Part shown: piece by piece, positions 55,836 through 64,000 of the stretch | Layout: each line of letters begins with the position of its first letter | How positions within the stretch are numbered: the stretch's first letter is position 1 | Assembly (NCBI GenBank): GCA_029721515.1 | Contig: CM056563.1 | Location: 19,907,954-19,971,953, forward strand | Length of the DNA: 64,000 nt | Direction of reading: 5' to 3' | Source of the DNA: Synanceia verrucosa | Lineage: Eukaryota > Chordata > Actinopteri > Perciformes > Synanceiidae | Notes under the pieces: generated by a model | The model's input: only the letters and a program-made list of their open reading frames with translations | The model's database searches: none | What the model was told of the DNA's origin: nothing | Program-made: the position numbers and the translations under genes

Positions 55836-58800
55836 TTTTTGTGTGCTTGTGCATGACACTGTAATAAAACCAGAGCTGTCTCCGTCTCACCTGACGACCG
55901 AGGAGCGTGAAGCGGGAAAATAGAAAGAGGAAGAACAAATTCAGCTTCTGTTGGAGGCTGATGGACGGTCTGCACCCTGAAAGTATGTGAATAAATATTT
56001 ATAATGTTTATGTTTTTTTATATATTTCTGTTTGTCCTGTATATTCCTTGGACTGATGGCGGGTATTATTTTACTTCCTGACATGTTTAAGCTTCATCGA
56101 CATTGAATTGCTGCCTGTTTTCTGATCAGTCCCAACTAGCTCTTTGAATCATATCATCCACCTCTTTTTCACCAAAATTACAGGTTTATTTTGTGGTATT
56201 GGAAATGAATAAGGCTTTCCATTGTGTCTTCTATCAAGTGTACCTGCTGAAGGTCGCTTGTGTCTTTCAAAGTACCTGAATTTGTTCTTCCCTTCATCGT
56301 CTCTGAATGGGAGCTTGTTATTTCTTTGTCATACCTTCAGATGAGCATCTGTGTAGGTGATACAGTCCTTCACATCACATACTGCATGCCTCGCTGAATC
56401 AGGCTCAGCACCTCTCGCTGTCACTTCCTCACACTGGTCATGAATCAGGGTACAATTGACCTACAGCTCTGTCATCACCCCAAGCCGAGCGCCACGGCGC
56501 CTGGGACTCTGCCAGGGCCAGCTGAGACTGCAACCTGCCAAAACTCACAATCACACGTTGCAAAGTGTCCTCATAATCACACTAACTGGAGGCTTGGTAA
56601 AATACTGAGCTCATGTTTGCACACATTTATACTGGATGGCATTTTTTAATGAAAGGATTTACCTACAGACCCTGTAATTTCCCATCAAGTGCCTTTTGGC
56701 AAAGCAGTTTATTGTGTCGTATTAAACCTCATTTATGATGGTGAGCGTCTCATAGCTGCAGGAGTGAAGTACTTGATAGTTAACGCTTGCAATCTTTCAA
56801 CAGCGATCAAAATGTGATTATACCAAGTGAAATTCTGAAACTGTTTGTGCTATTATCTATAAAGTTGATGAAAAAGAAGGGACAGTGGTGGTTATTGAAT
56901 GTTTTAGCTCATAGTTTGTCAAAGAAAACTCAAGGCTTAAGGATGATAAAGGTACATATAAGGACGGATATGAAGCCATAAAGAATTCTCCATTCTGCAG
57001 TGAAAAGAGAGTTCAAGGTTAAAGACTGTAAAATAATTATTTGTATAGAGGAATATTGAGTCTCTGAGCACGGCTGTCTACTGTCTGTTTACTCTCTTCT
57101 CTTGCCAATTAATCACTCTTTGCAGAAATGCCGCCTTCGCTGAAAGTGCTACAATCAATTTAAAGCACTTGAGCTCTGAATACTTGAACTTACAGCACTA
57201 AACACACTTTTTCTGCAGGATTCCTATCAGCACACCTATTTATTTCTCACCTGACAAGAAAAGTATTAAGACTAAACACACAAACACAGAGAGCTTCTGG
57301 CCCTGCAGAAGAAAAAAAAAATACTTGTGTTGAGCTGGATGGGAAGAAGAGCAGAAAATTTAATTCCTAACCTCAGAAATACTCTCACAGCACCGAGCGA
57401 AGAAATGCAGCAACGAAGGCTTTCTGAGGATTTCCATATTTTAAATCTCATCTCTTATTCCCTTTCTGCGCAGCCACAGCTCCGGAAAGATTACGGCTAT
57501 TAAAACTAAGATGCATCTCCAGCCAATAAGCAAATGTATAAATAAATCAAAGCATGTCAAATTATTGGAGTGTCTTCGTGTCTCCTTAATTTCTGGCTGC
57601 TGTCCTCTGTCAGATCTAAAGTGGGTCACTGTGGTCCAGGACTGACAGCTCTACTACGGTTGTATTTAGACCCCCTGGTTCCTCCAGATTGGCACAATAA
57701 CAATGACGTACAGTGCGTGTGGAGCTATGTCCTTGCGTGCATAATGTAATTTACATGTGTTTGTAAATAATGTGGAAATAAGCATGTGTAGGCCTGAGGT
57801 TTATGTGTGTGTTTTTGTGTGGTTTCAGAGGCTGTGCGGACACGTGTAGACCCTGTATATGCCGCCTTGCGCTTTGGGACGTCCTTGGCACAGATGAGCC
57901 GCTCCAGCTTTGGCAGCATGTCAGAGTCGCCAACGCGCAGCCTGGTATGACATCATCGTCCTGTGTTTGAGGGTAGAGGACATTTGGATCAGTGTGATTG
58001 AGACATGAGGTTTTTAAGACATTGCTCCATTGGTCCACCACTCACTGGACTGTGGATTTATCGCTCTGCACTTCCTGGTTTTTAGTCTACAAAATCAATT
58101 GCAAATATTTTCCAGAATTGGCTGAATGATATTAAAAATGACTCAGGATTGGAGGAGCTTCAAAGGAGTAGTTTCACATTTTGGGAAATACCAAGTGGCA
58201 ACCTCCACTGCTGGAAAATGAATGTTGAAGTGCCAAAAAACATCAGTTCATAATAATGGCCACTTAACCCTATAGATCTCCATGATAAAATGTCTGACTA
58301 AACAAAAAAAAAGACAAAAAAAACCCATTATAATAGAGCTCTGGATGCTACGTAACTGTTTACGCCTCCATATTGGCAGGAAAATGCATGAAAATGAGTG
58401 GCGCCGGGTGAATTTACACCTTTAAATCACAAGATATGACTATATGCCCAAGTAAACTAGACAGATATGAAGTTTAGGGAACGTTGTATTCTGTACCTGA
58501 TATAAAGTGGTCGCTGCTGGTTCCTACCAATCTGCTTTCTTATGATCGCTTTTGCTCGTTTATCCAGAGTTATCCAGAGTTATCCATCTCTGCCTTCATT
58601 CAGGATCTTTGGGAATCCCGTAGAATAATCTTCTCTTTCCTTGTCCTCAGCTGTTCTGGCATCCCGGAACACAACAGCTATCCACCATATTTACTAAAAG
58701 CTCTGTGATTTAGTTTTATTGTACAGCATGAATGAAGAAGTTACTAAACCCGTTCATGGAAAATAAAAAACAGCTAAGCTTAAATCTATCCATAGGTAGC

Positions 58801-61800
58801 AATAAACCATTTTTGTCTAAAATAAAAATACAGAGAAATGTTGACATTGATCCCTAGCAGTAGTTTGAACAGAGCTCCTTCCTGCCAATATGGCGGTGTT
58901 TTGGTTTTGCATGCTGGGATTATGTGACGTCAACTACCGGAGCTCTATAGTTAAATAAACAGCTGTGGTCTCTCTAGTTAATATCCATGTTCATGACAAC
59001 TGTACAGTGGTACACTTTTATATAACTCACCTGTTTGGATCAGACTAAGGTTTAAAGTTGGGGATAATTGAGGGTTTGCTTTGAGTGACAGGTGGGTGGA
59101 GTCACCTTGATGCACCTCAGCTTCATCTAGGATCCTCTTTTTGCTGTGTCATCTGTGCCAAGATGGCTTTGGTCGGAGCCACTTTGAGCTTCACAACGAG
59201 AAGCCCGTTAACATTTTATACAGTCAAAATAACGCATTATAATGCAAGCGAGGCAATGCAATTCCCAAAATGTCAAACTGTAGCTTGAAAGTTAATTCCA
59301 AAGCTTTTTAGATGTTTTGAGGCCATGCTAGTCCCTTACAGGACTTCCTACAAATCCAATTTGGCATATGGAGAAGTGTTCTAATTGAGCACCAGGGTAT
59401 CATCTCTCCACGAGGAGCATAATGGATGACAGTTGTCTCTTCTCATTAAAAATGTACCAGTGTGCAAATCTCCTCCAAACTGTATATATTGTACAGTGTG
59501 TCATGTACACAGATCCTTTTACCTTTAACAAGATCTACTGATGTGTTTGGTGTGCAGTCTGAATAATTCATAGCAGATAAAAGTGCTACTCCCACTATCA
59601 GATGCATCCTCTTTGTCATCCTGCTGCTAACATGTTCATTTTTCCTCTCTGTTTCCTCCTGTGATAAGGGGGAGGGAGGTGAGGAGGTGCAGCAGAGACA
59701 GTGCAGCATGGAGGAAGAGATAACTCAGGAGACAGGGGGTAAACACTGCTGCCATGTCTGTGTCTCTGTGTATGTGGAAAGCCATAACGTGCTGTATGTC
59801 AGTGCCTGTTTGTGTGTGCAGATGCTGTGTTTACCTGTGCATGTCCGTCTGTGTGTGAGAGACTTTACATGCTGGGTTGCAAATGTGTGGGTATGCAGGA
59901 GCCTCACGCGTTTTAAGAAATCTTTCTCCCCACCCTCAGATTCTCCTCTTCCTGACGTCGAGATCGAGAAGGAGGAAGAGGAGGAAGCTCAGCCTCCTGC
60001 AGAAGCTCAGACTCTTGCAGAAGCTCCTGCAGAGGAAAGCAGCGTGATGGTACCGCTCTGTTTAATCCCTCCTATGTTCAGACTGTCACCCGTTGTTGTT
60101 TTCCTCCTGCAGCACATATTTCTGTCTCCCTGTGTCCAGGTGCCCAAGCGCATTGAGGTTCACTCCATCCACACCTACGTAGCCCTCTACAAGTTTCTGC
60201 CTCAGGAACAGAACGACCTGGAACTTCAGTGAGTAGAAACCAAACAGACTGCTGATGGCAAGTATTTTAATGCATGTGCACGTGCAGGAGAGCTTGTGTG
60301 GCATTGTGTTTTTGCCATTGTTGGCTGTTATTCCTGCAGGATGAAAATGTCCCCCACCATCTGCACAGGACAGTCCCGGGGCGCCCTTATGGACGACTAA
60401 TTATAAACTCAGAGCCCGTCACTGTCCCTTTACAGAGCCGGAGACTGAGCTGTGCGCCCAGCAGGGGAGAGGATGAAGACACTGAACAACTGAGAGATGA
60501 AAGGGCGGCAGACATAAGGGGGGGTGGCGTGAAGCTGAAGATTATCATGGGCAGAGAGAGAGAGGACTATATAGAAGTAAAAGCTAAATAAAATGATTAA
60601 GGATGAGGAGAGAAAGGAAAAGAAGGACAGAGCAGTGAAATGAGGACAGGATGTGATCGTATGGATGGTTTGAGGACAATGGGTAGATTCATGCAAACTA
60701 TTGACAGCATTATGTTTCTTTGCATGCTGGGATTATGTGACGTCAACTACCGGAGCTCTATAGTTAAATAAACAGCTGTGGTCTCTCTACTTAATATCCA
60801 TGTTCATGACAACTGTACAGTGGTACACTTTTATATAACTCACCTGTTTGGATCATATGGTTTAAAGTTGGGGATAATTGAGGGTTTGCTCTTAGGTATA
60901 ACTCTTAGAGTTATACCTGTGTGGACAAAAGACTGTTCAACGTGATCGACAGATTCAAGAAGGGACAGCAGTTTATACTTGATATAAAGTATTTTAAAGT
61001 CCATGTTGCGAACACTCTGGATACATTGATTTCATAACGGCAGAGTTAAAACTTGTAGAGAAAAATTAGGAGCACTTAAACTGTTGAATTTAAAAAGCTG
61101 TGCACACCCACACTGGTGTTTTTGAGTTATTGCACATTTAACAGAGCTGTGTTGGTATAATTAAGGTCACCAGATCCCTGCTGCTATGTCTGAAATCCTC
61201 TTTATTTGCTCCACATTGCTGTACATTTACAGTATTTAATACTGTCTGTAGGATATACACGGTTAATTAAACTGATGTCTGTCTGCTCTGTCGCTGTTTC
61301 TACACTGAAAGAGTGATTTCAATATAAGATGCCTAATCAGTGAAAACACCTGGTTTATAATTGGTGTGAGCAAATAATAGCAAGCAAATAACATGACAAC
61401 TCGATCCTGGTCCTGGTCCTGGTATTGTGCATGCTTAGTTTCCTGTTGTGACATGTCAGAATATCTGCTGTGGATTGTTTGGTTAGGGTTTGATTTTTGG
61501 AGATTTCTTATGCTTAGGCTTGCTTTTTGAAGATGAGGTAGTATTAGCTTACTTTTATTGATGCACCTCCTCTCAGGTTAAAGGTTTGAGACTTCCTACT
61601 CTTTCGACTCGTTACCAGTTTTCATTTTCACTCGAGAAAATCTGGAGCCATCGTTTCTGCCTCCCTGATTTTGGGTGCACAGAAACAGGAAACGTCTGTC
61701 CATTTTCTATCTCTTGTCCTCATAGGGTAGTGGGGGGGCTGGAGTCTATTCCAGCTGTCTTAGGGTGAAAGGCAGGGTACATCCTGGACAAGTCTCCAGT

Positions 61801-63843
61801 TCATCACAGGACACATAGAGACAGACAACCACTCACACTCACATTACCACCTACGGACAATTTAAATTAGCCAATTAACCTAATCCCCATGCATGTTTTT
61901 GGATGGTGGGAGGAAGCCGGAGTACCCGGAGAGAACCCACACAGACACAGACAGAACATGCAAACTCCACACAGAAACAGGAAAATATGATTTCTTGTGT
62001 CTAAATGTTCAGATTGTGACATTTTTCTGGCTGCTGTTCCCACAGGCGTCAGTTAAACTGGACTCATCCCACTGTTCAACAAACACCTTCTCACTGCTTA
62101 AAAAAAACTGATGAAGAACTAAAGTTTTATTTTCCATATGCCAAAACAAACACTATAAATTAATGTTTTCCTCCTGAGAGAAACCTGAATAAATAATAGA
62201 AATATTTCATGGTTGATAAATGGTGTTAGGTGAGATATTCATTACAGGTCTAGTTACTGAGTTGAACTGTATGCATTTGTACTGTGTGTGTTGGTGAGCG
62301 ATGATCTTATCAGGAAATGTTGAGAGGAGGAATATTTGGGACACCAGTTTCTACCTGTGCATCTAGGACAGTGTCTTATCCAGAGCTAGTAGCATCATTA
62401 GCATTCAGGCCAGGCTTCATCGCTGCAGTAGACACCACAGCGTTGTTTCATGTGGACCTTGTGGCTTTGGTGTCGGCTGCTCTGTGACCTCTGCAGACGA
62501 ACACAAAGGCTCATTTTAACCTCCACAGCTTTGTAATTGTGGGTACAACAGCTTCCTGTGACAGTTTGATAATGTAATCTTTTGTCCTCGCACTCAACTC
62601 TTGTTCTTTTCTGTCTCCTTCATCTCCCCATCATGCATCCCACTCTCGTCTCCCTGCTTTCTCTTCACCTCGATTCACTCCACTTTTTCTCATCTCCTCT
62701 AGTCCCGGCGATCGTGTGCAGGTCACTGATGACTCAAACGAAGAGTGGTGGAAGGTGGGTGATAAATCATTAGCAAGCATATGCGTTTGTGTGTGTGTGT
62801 ATGTAATGCACATGCAGTGTGTGGGCGTTCACATGTATTAATTCACATCCTTAAAACAAGGCTTTAATGCACAACACCTGCTCCCCTCTCTGCCTGTCAT
62901 AAACAGCCACAGACAAAAATAGAACATAATTTCCCCCTGAAAATTACCAGAGTTTAACATAATGAACTCGACTAGTGATGCAACCACAAAGAGGTCTTCA
63001 TTGAGTCTGTAATGAGCGTCGCACACTCCTGATGGAAACAAATGGGCATCTGTGTGCGTCTGGGTTTTCCGTCACAGAAAAATGAAGATGCAGACGTAAC
63101 TAAATCAGTGGATTGTTATTTACTAGCGCTCAGCCTAAAGCGAAGCTGCTACCATGAAACACTTTCAGTCAACACTTTCTCTCCGAGGAACCTCTGAATT
63201 ATGTATAATTTGTGAATCATCTGTTCATCACTAATGTATAGTTTATGATTCGCCTCAATACACAAATCAACACCTGAGGCAGAGGCTGATAAACTGAGAA
63301 ATACTGGTGAACGCTTAAACATCATCTATTTTCTGCTGTTTATTTAAAATAAGAGTGGGATGTAATTGGACATTGAGGTGAAGCCATTTCTTGACTGGAT
63401 TTAAACAGTTGTTACCTCTAATTGGTGAAAACAGGTGACAGTGTTCTGTCTTGTTAAATTGTTTCTTGTCTCTGGTAGTTTCTGTCTCATTTTTAACTTC
63501 TCATCACTGTTCAGAGCAGAGAAATTGTGTTCACAGGTGATGATGAGTCTAAAGCGTTATCAATCAGCTCAGGCCTTCAGACATTCACCAGCCATACAAT
63601 GAAAACTAATATATAGTGACAGACATCAATAAATATAATAGATTCAGCACAACCAGCTGTAAAAGTGACTCATCACTTCACTGTTTGTCCTCCTGTGGTT
63701 TTCAGGGCAAGAGTGGTGACAAAGTCGGCTTCTTCCCCGCCAACTTTGTGCAGAGGGTCCGGCCTGGAGAGAGAGTGTGGCGGGTCGTCCAGGGTTTCTC
63801 CGGCAACCGAGAGAGAGGACACATGGCGGTGAAGGAATCCCAG
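41205..63843 (+). CDS. stac2: stac2: SH3 and cysteine-rich domain protein 2 (3' end beyond window)
   Basis: STAC proteins are cytoplasmic adaptors of L-type voltage-gated calcium channels; STAC2 (brain, muscle) slows calcium-dependent inactivation and aids channel surface expression. Exons seen: 41205-41291, 51795-52143, 53764-53858, 55608-55692, 57829-57944, 59669-59738, 59940-60049, 60140-60228, 62703-62754, 63706-63843. Phases chain to 397 residues with no stop; human STAC2 has 411, so about 35 residues should remain past the window edge. Domains: basic LQRLKRSLSFKTIMRSKS near residue 30; a Pro/Ser-rich linker; a C1 zinc finger at about 120-175 (CQHC, CKTC, HLWC pairs); the calcium-channel-regulating linker VDPVYAALRFGTSLAQ near 210; an acidic Glu-rich region; then an SH3 domain (ALYKFLPQEQNDL, EEWWKG, GFFPANFV). 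STAC and STAC3 are paralogues; SRSSFGS..SESPTRSL and linkage to fbxl20 point to STAC2. Confidence 0.94.
41738..42220 (+). repeat. retroposon-like repeat ending in a short TCTA tail
   Basis: Starts AGACAAGATAATCCTTTATT and ends AATAATTATCTATCTATCTAC. The same texture in reverse flanks the GATA/GACA array at 1975-2560. Confidence 0.5.
43061..43634. mobile_element. MITE with long terminal inverted repeats, stac2 intron 1
   Basis: TTAAAGGGACAGTTGGGATG at the left and its near reverse complement CTGGGTGTTTTGAAGTGG on the other strand at the right form arms of about 45 bases (shared GTTTTGAAGTGGGGTTGTA). 574 bases, no open frame. Confidence 0.78.
44461..44927 (+). mobile_element. MITE-like family copy 4, stac2 intron 1
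   Basis: Nearly full length: left AACTCTGAGACCAGCCGTTT, right GTGACGCTCAATGAGTGTG. Contains the shared core and GACGACATCTCCCAGAAGC. Confidence 0.85.
46625..47066 (+). mobile_element. MITE-like family copy 5, nested in a hAT-like element
   Basis: Left end AACTCATTGAGTGCCAGCC is well kept. Contains CACAGAATATTTTGTACTA and AACTACAAATCCCAGAAGC. The right end decays after GTGGCACCCTAGC. Confidence 0.84.
47355..47760 (+). repeat. dispersed fish repeat with GT tract
   Basis: AGGATCCCCATTAGCTGTGC and a following CTGGAGTCCATACAT are typical of a common fish repeat, interrupted by a long GT run at about 47533-47600. Confidence 0.5.
47920..48471. mobile_element. internally deleted Tc1-like element
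   Basis: CACTCAACAAAAATATGAAC at the left and, reverse strand, CTCTACAAAAATATAAACGC at the right form terminal inverted repeats of a well-known fish Tc1-like family, next to TA dinucleotides. Only about 550 bases remain, with no transposase frame. Confidence 0.78.
50150..50520 (+). repeat. retroposon-like repeat with AT-rich tail
   Basis: GCCTTTATTGTCATTATATG then CATACAATGAAATT, followed by short degenerate TATAAT-rich repeats (50350-50510). No coding capacity. Confidence 0.5.
51795..52143 (+). CDS. stac2: stac2 exon 2: basic motif, Pro/Ser linker, start of C1 domain
   Basis: LQRLKRSLSFKTIMRSKSVE, then NFFQRSYSD, a Pro/Ser-rich run, and the C1 start HCFQDHVFRKPTNCQHCKN. Acceptor GTGCAG after a GT microsatellite; donor GTGG|GTAAGA. 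Confidence 0.95.
52969..53451 (+). mobile_element. MITE-like family copy 6, stac2 intron 2
   Basis: Left end AACTCATTGAGTGCCAGCC, right end TATCAAAGAGTTAATTG. Contains CACAGAATATTTTGTTCA and CACTACAAATCCCAGAAGC. Confidence 0.85.
53764..53858 (+). CDS. stac2: stac2 exon 3: C1 domain, second half
   Basis: NSKQALRCKTCKMAAHLWCT, then SELSQQFCHGK, supplying the remaining zinc ligands. Acceptor CTGCAG, donor AAG|GTGCGA. Confidence 0.95.
55608..55692 (+). CDS. stac2: stac2 exon 4: linker after C1
   Basis: SGAFKRNFSSPLLVSDQLSV, then VKEVQPSQ; the FSSPLL motif is shared by all STAC paralogues. Acceptor CATTAG, donor CAAG|GTGAGC. Confidence 0.94.
55805..55832. repeat. poly(T) tract in stac2 intron 4
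   Basis: About 28 T bases in a row, with no recognisable flanking element. Confidence 0.9.
57829..57944 (+). CDS. stac2: stac2 exon 5: channel-regulating linker
   Basis: EAVRTRVDPVYAALRFGTSL, then AQMSRSSFGSMSESPTRSL. Acceptor TTTCAG, donor CTG|GTATGA. Confidence 0.95.
58333..58950. mobile_element. element with inverted ends in stac2 intron 5
   Basis: Left ATAGAGCTCTGGATGCTACG..CATATTGGCAGG and right CCTGCCAATATGGCGG..CCGGAGCTCTATAG are imperfect inverted repeats of about 55 bases. No transposase frame; superfamily not determined. Confidence 0.62.
58906..59080 (+). repeat. 175-bp duplicated block, copy A
   Basis: Nearly identical to 60719-60890 from TTTGCATGCTGGGATTATG to GGGATAATTGAGGGTTTGCT; one substitution and one small indel noticed. 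Confidence 0.92.
59669..59738 (+). CDS. stac2: stac2 exon 6 (probable): variable acidic linker
   Basis: GEGGEEVQQRQCSMEEEITQ, then ETG. The frame fits both neighbours exactly (phase 0 in, phase 1 out). The acceptor GATAAG is less typical and a CAG at 59690-59692 is an alternative, so the 5' edge is less sure. Confidence 0.7.
59940..60049 (+). CDS. stac2: stac2 exon 7: Glu-rich linker
   Basis: DSPLPDVEIEKEEEEEAQPP, then AEAQTLAEAPAEESSVM, highly acidic. Acceptor CCTCAG, donor ATG|GTACCG. Confidence 0.82.
60140..60228 (+). CDS. stac2: stac2 exon 8: first half of SH3 domain
   Basis: VPKRIEVHSIHTYVALYKFL, then PQEQNDLEL; ALYKF is the SH3 ALYDY-type motif. Acceptor TCCAG, donor TTCA|GTGAGT. Confidence 0.95.
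60719..60890 (+). repeat. 172-bp duplicated block, copy B
   Basis: Direct-orientation partner of 58906-59080, lying in stac2 intron 8 while copy A lies in intron 5. Confidence 0.92.
61698..61970 (-). repeat. LINE-tail-like repeat with 14-bp flanking direct repeat
   Basis: Same family as 32288 and 37771. ACAGAAACAGGAAA occurs at 61679-61692 and again at 61971-61984, consistent with a target-site duplication, though part of the right copy may belong to the element. Confidence 0.7.
62703..62754 (+). CDS. stac2: stac2 exon 9: SH3 RT and n-Src region
   Basis: HPGDRVQVTDDSNEEWWK; acceptor CCTCTAG, donor AAG|GTGGGT. Human STAC2 has Gln in place of the first His. Confidence 0.95.
63706..63843 (+). 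CDS. stac2: stac2 exon 10: end of first SH3, start of second SH3-like domain
   Basis: GKSGDKVGFFPANFVQRVRP, then GERVWRVVQGFSGNRERGH and MAVKESQ. Acceptor TTCAG, donor CAG|GTATGC. The following exon (ICVG.. in mammals) is not inside the window. Confidence 0.95.
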
Positions 63844-64000
63844 GTATGCCAACGTTATCCTGTTCCTGCCGATTCATGTTTTTCTACTTCTTTCTGCTCC
63901 TCCTCTTCCTTTCTTTGGGGCTCTGATTCGCCACCTCACTTATTTTGTGATGATCTATTTGTGGTGCCCACTTTGTCCCGGGCAGAACTGCAGGGGGCTG

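Noticed and set aside
1..64000. tRNA, rRNA, snoRNA or CRISPR features
   Set aside because: No cloverleaf with internal promoter boxes, no rRNA blocks and no regularly spaced direct repeats were recognised by eye; a covariance-model search would settle small RNAs.

Overview
The window looks like nuclear DNA of a ray-finned (teleost) fish. The evidence is three spliced vertebrate genes with GT-AG introns, many CA microsatellites, a GATA/GACA array, and several dispersed repeats of kinds common in fish genomes (hAT-like, Tc1-like, LINE-tail-like). There is no operon, CRISPR array or phage. All gene names come from reading the translated exons against remembered family sequences; no database search was possible.

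Layout. 1-6466: non-coding DNA beyond the 3' end of cdk12, with microsatellites, one hAT-like element and a few blocks that look like conserved regulatory DNA. 7189-19071 (minus): cdk12 in 14 exons, encoding the cyclin-K-dependent kinase that phosphorylates the RNA polymerase II C-terminal domain. 19072-22892: head-to-head intergenic region holding the promoters of cdk12 and fbxl20. 22989-33885 (plus): fbxl20, complete in 15 exons and 436 residues, an F-box/leucine-rich-repeat substrate receptor of an SCF ubiquitin ligase with a C-terminal CaaX box. 33886 to about 36960: probable long fbxl20 3' UTR. About 37000-40940: intergenic. 41205 to the window edge (plus): stac2, ten exons visible and the last exon(s) beyond the window. 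It encodes a C1/SH3 adaptor of voltage-gated calcium channels and has a 10.5 kb first intron.

The order cdk12(-) fbxl20(+) stac2(+) matches the human 17q12 neighbourhood, except that MED1, which lies between CDK12 and FBXL20 in human, is not seen in the 3.9 kb gap. By the same synteny neurod2 would be expected to the left. The three genes share a neighbourhood, not a pathway: transcription elongation, ubiquitin targeting and calcium-channel adaptation.

The introns carry many non-autonomous transposons. The clearest are a 1,018 bp hAT-type element with perfect 8 bp target duplications, a second hAT-type element with another element nested inside, a six-copy MITE-like family whose members all carry a ZNF143/THAP11-like motif, and a three-layer nest in stac2 intron 1. 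The most striking single sequence is an exact 56 bp palindrome made only of alternating purine-pyrimidine steps, in a cdk12 intron. I found no convincing new biological system; the findings are structural and gene-architecture oddities.
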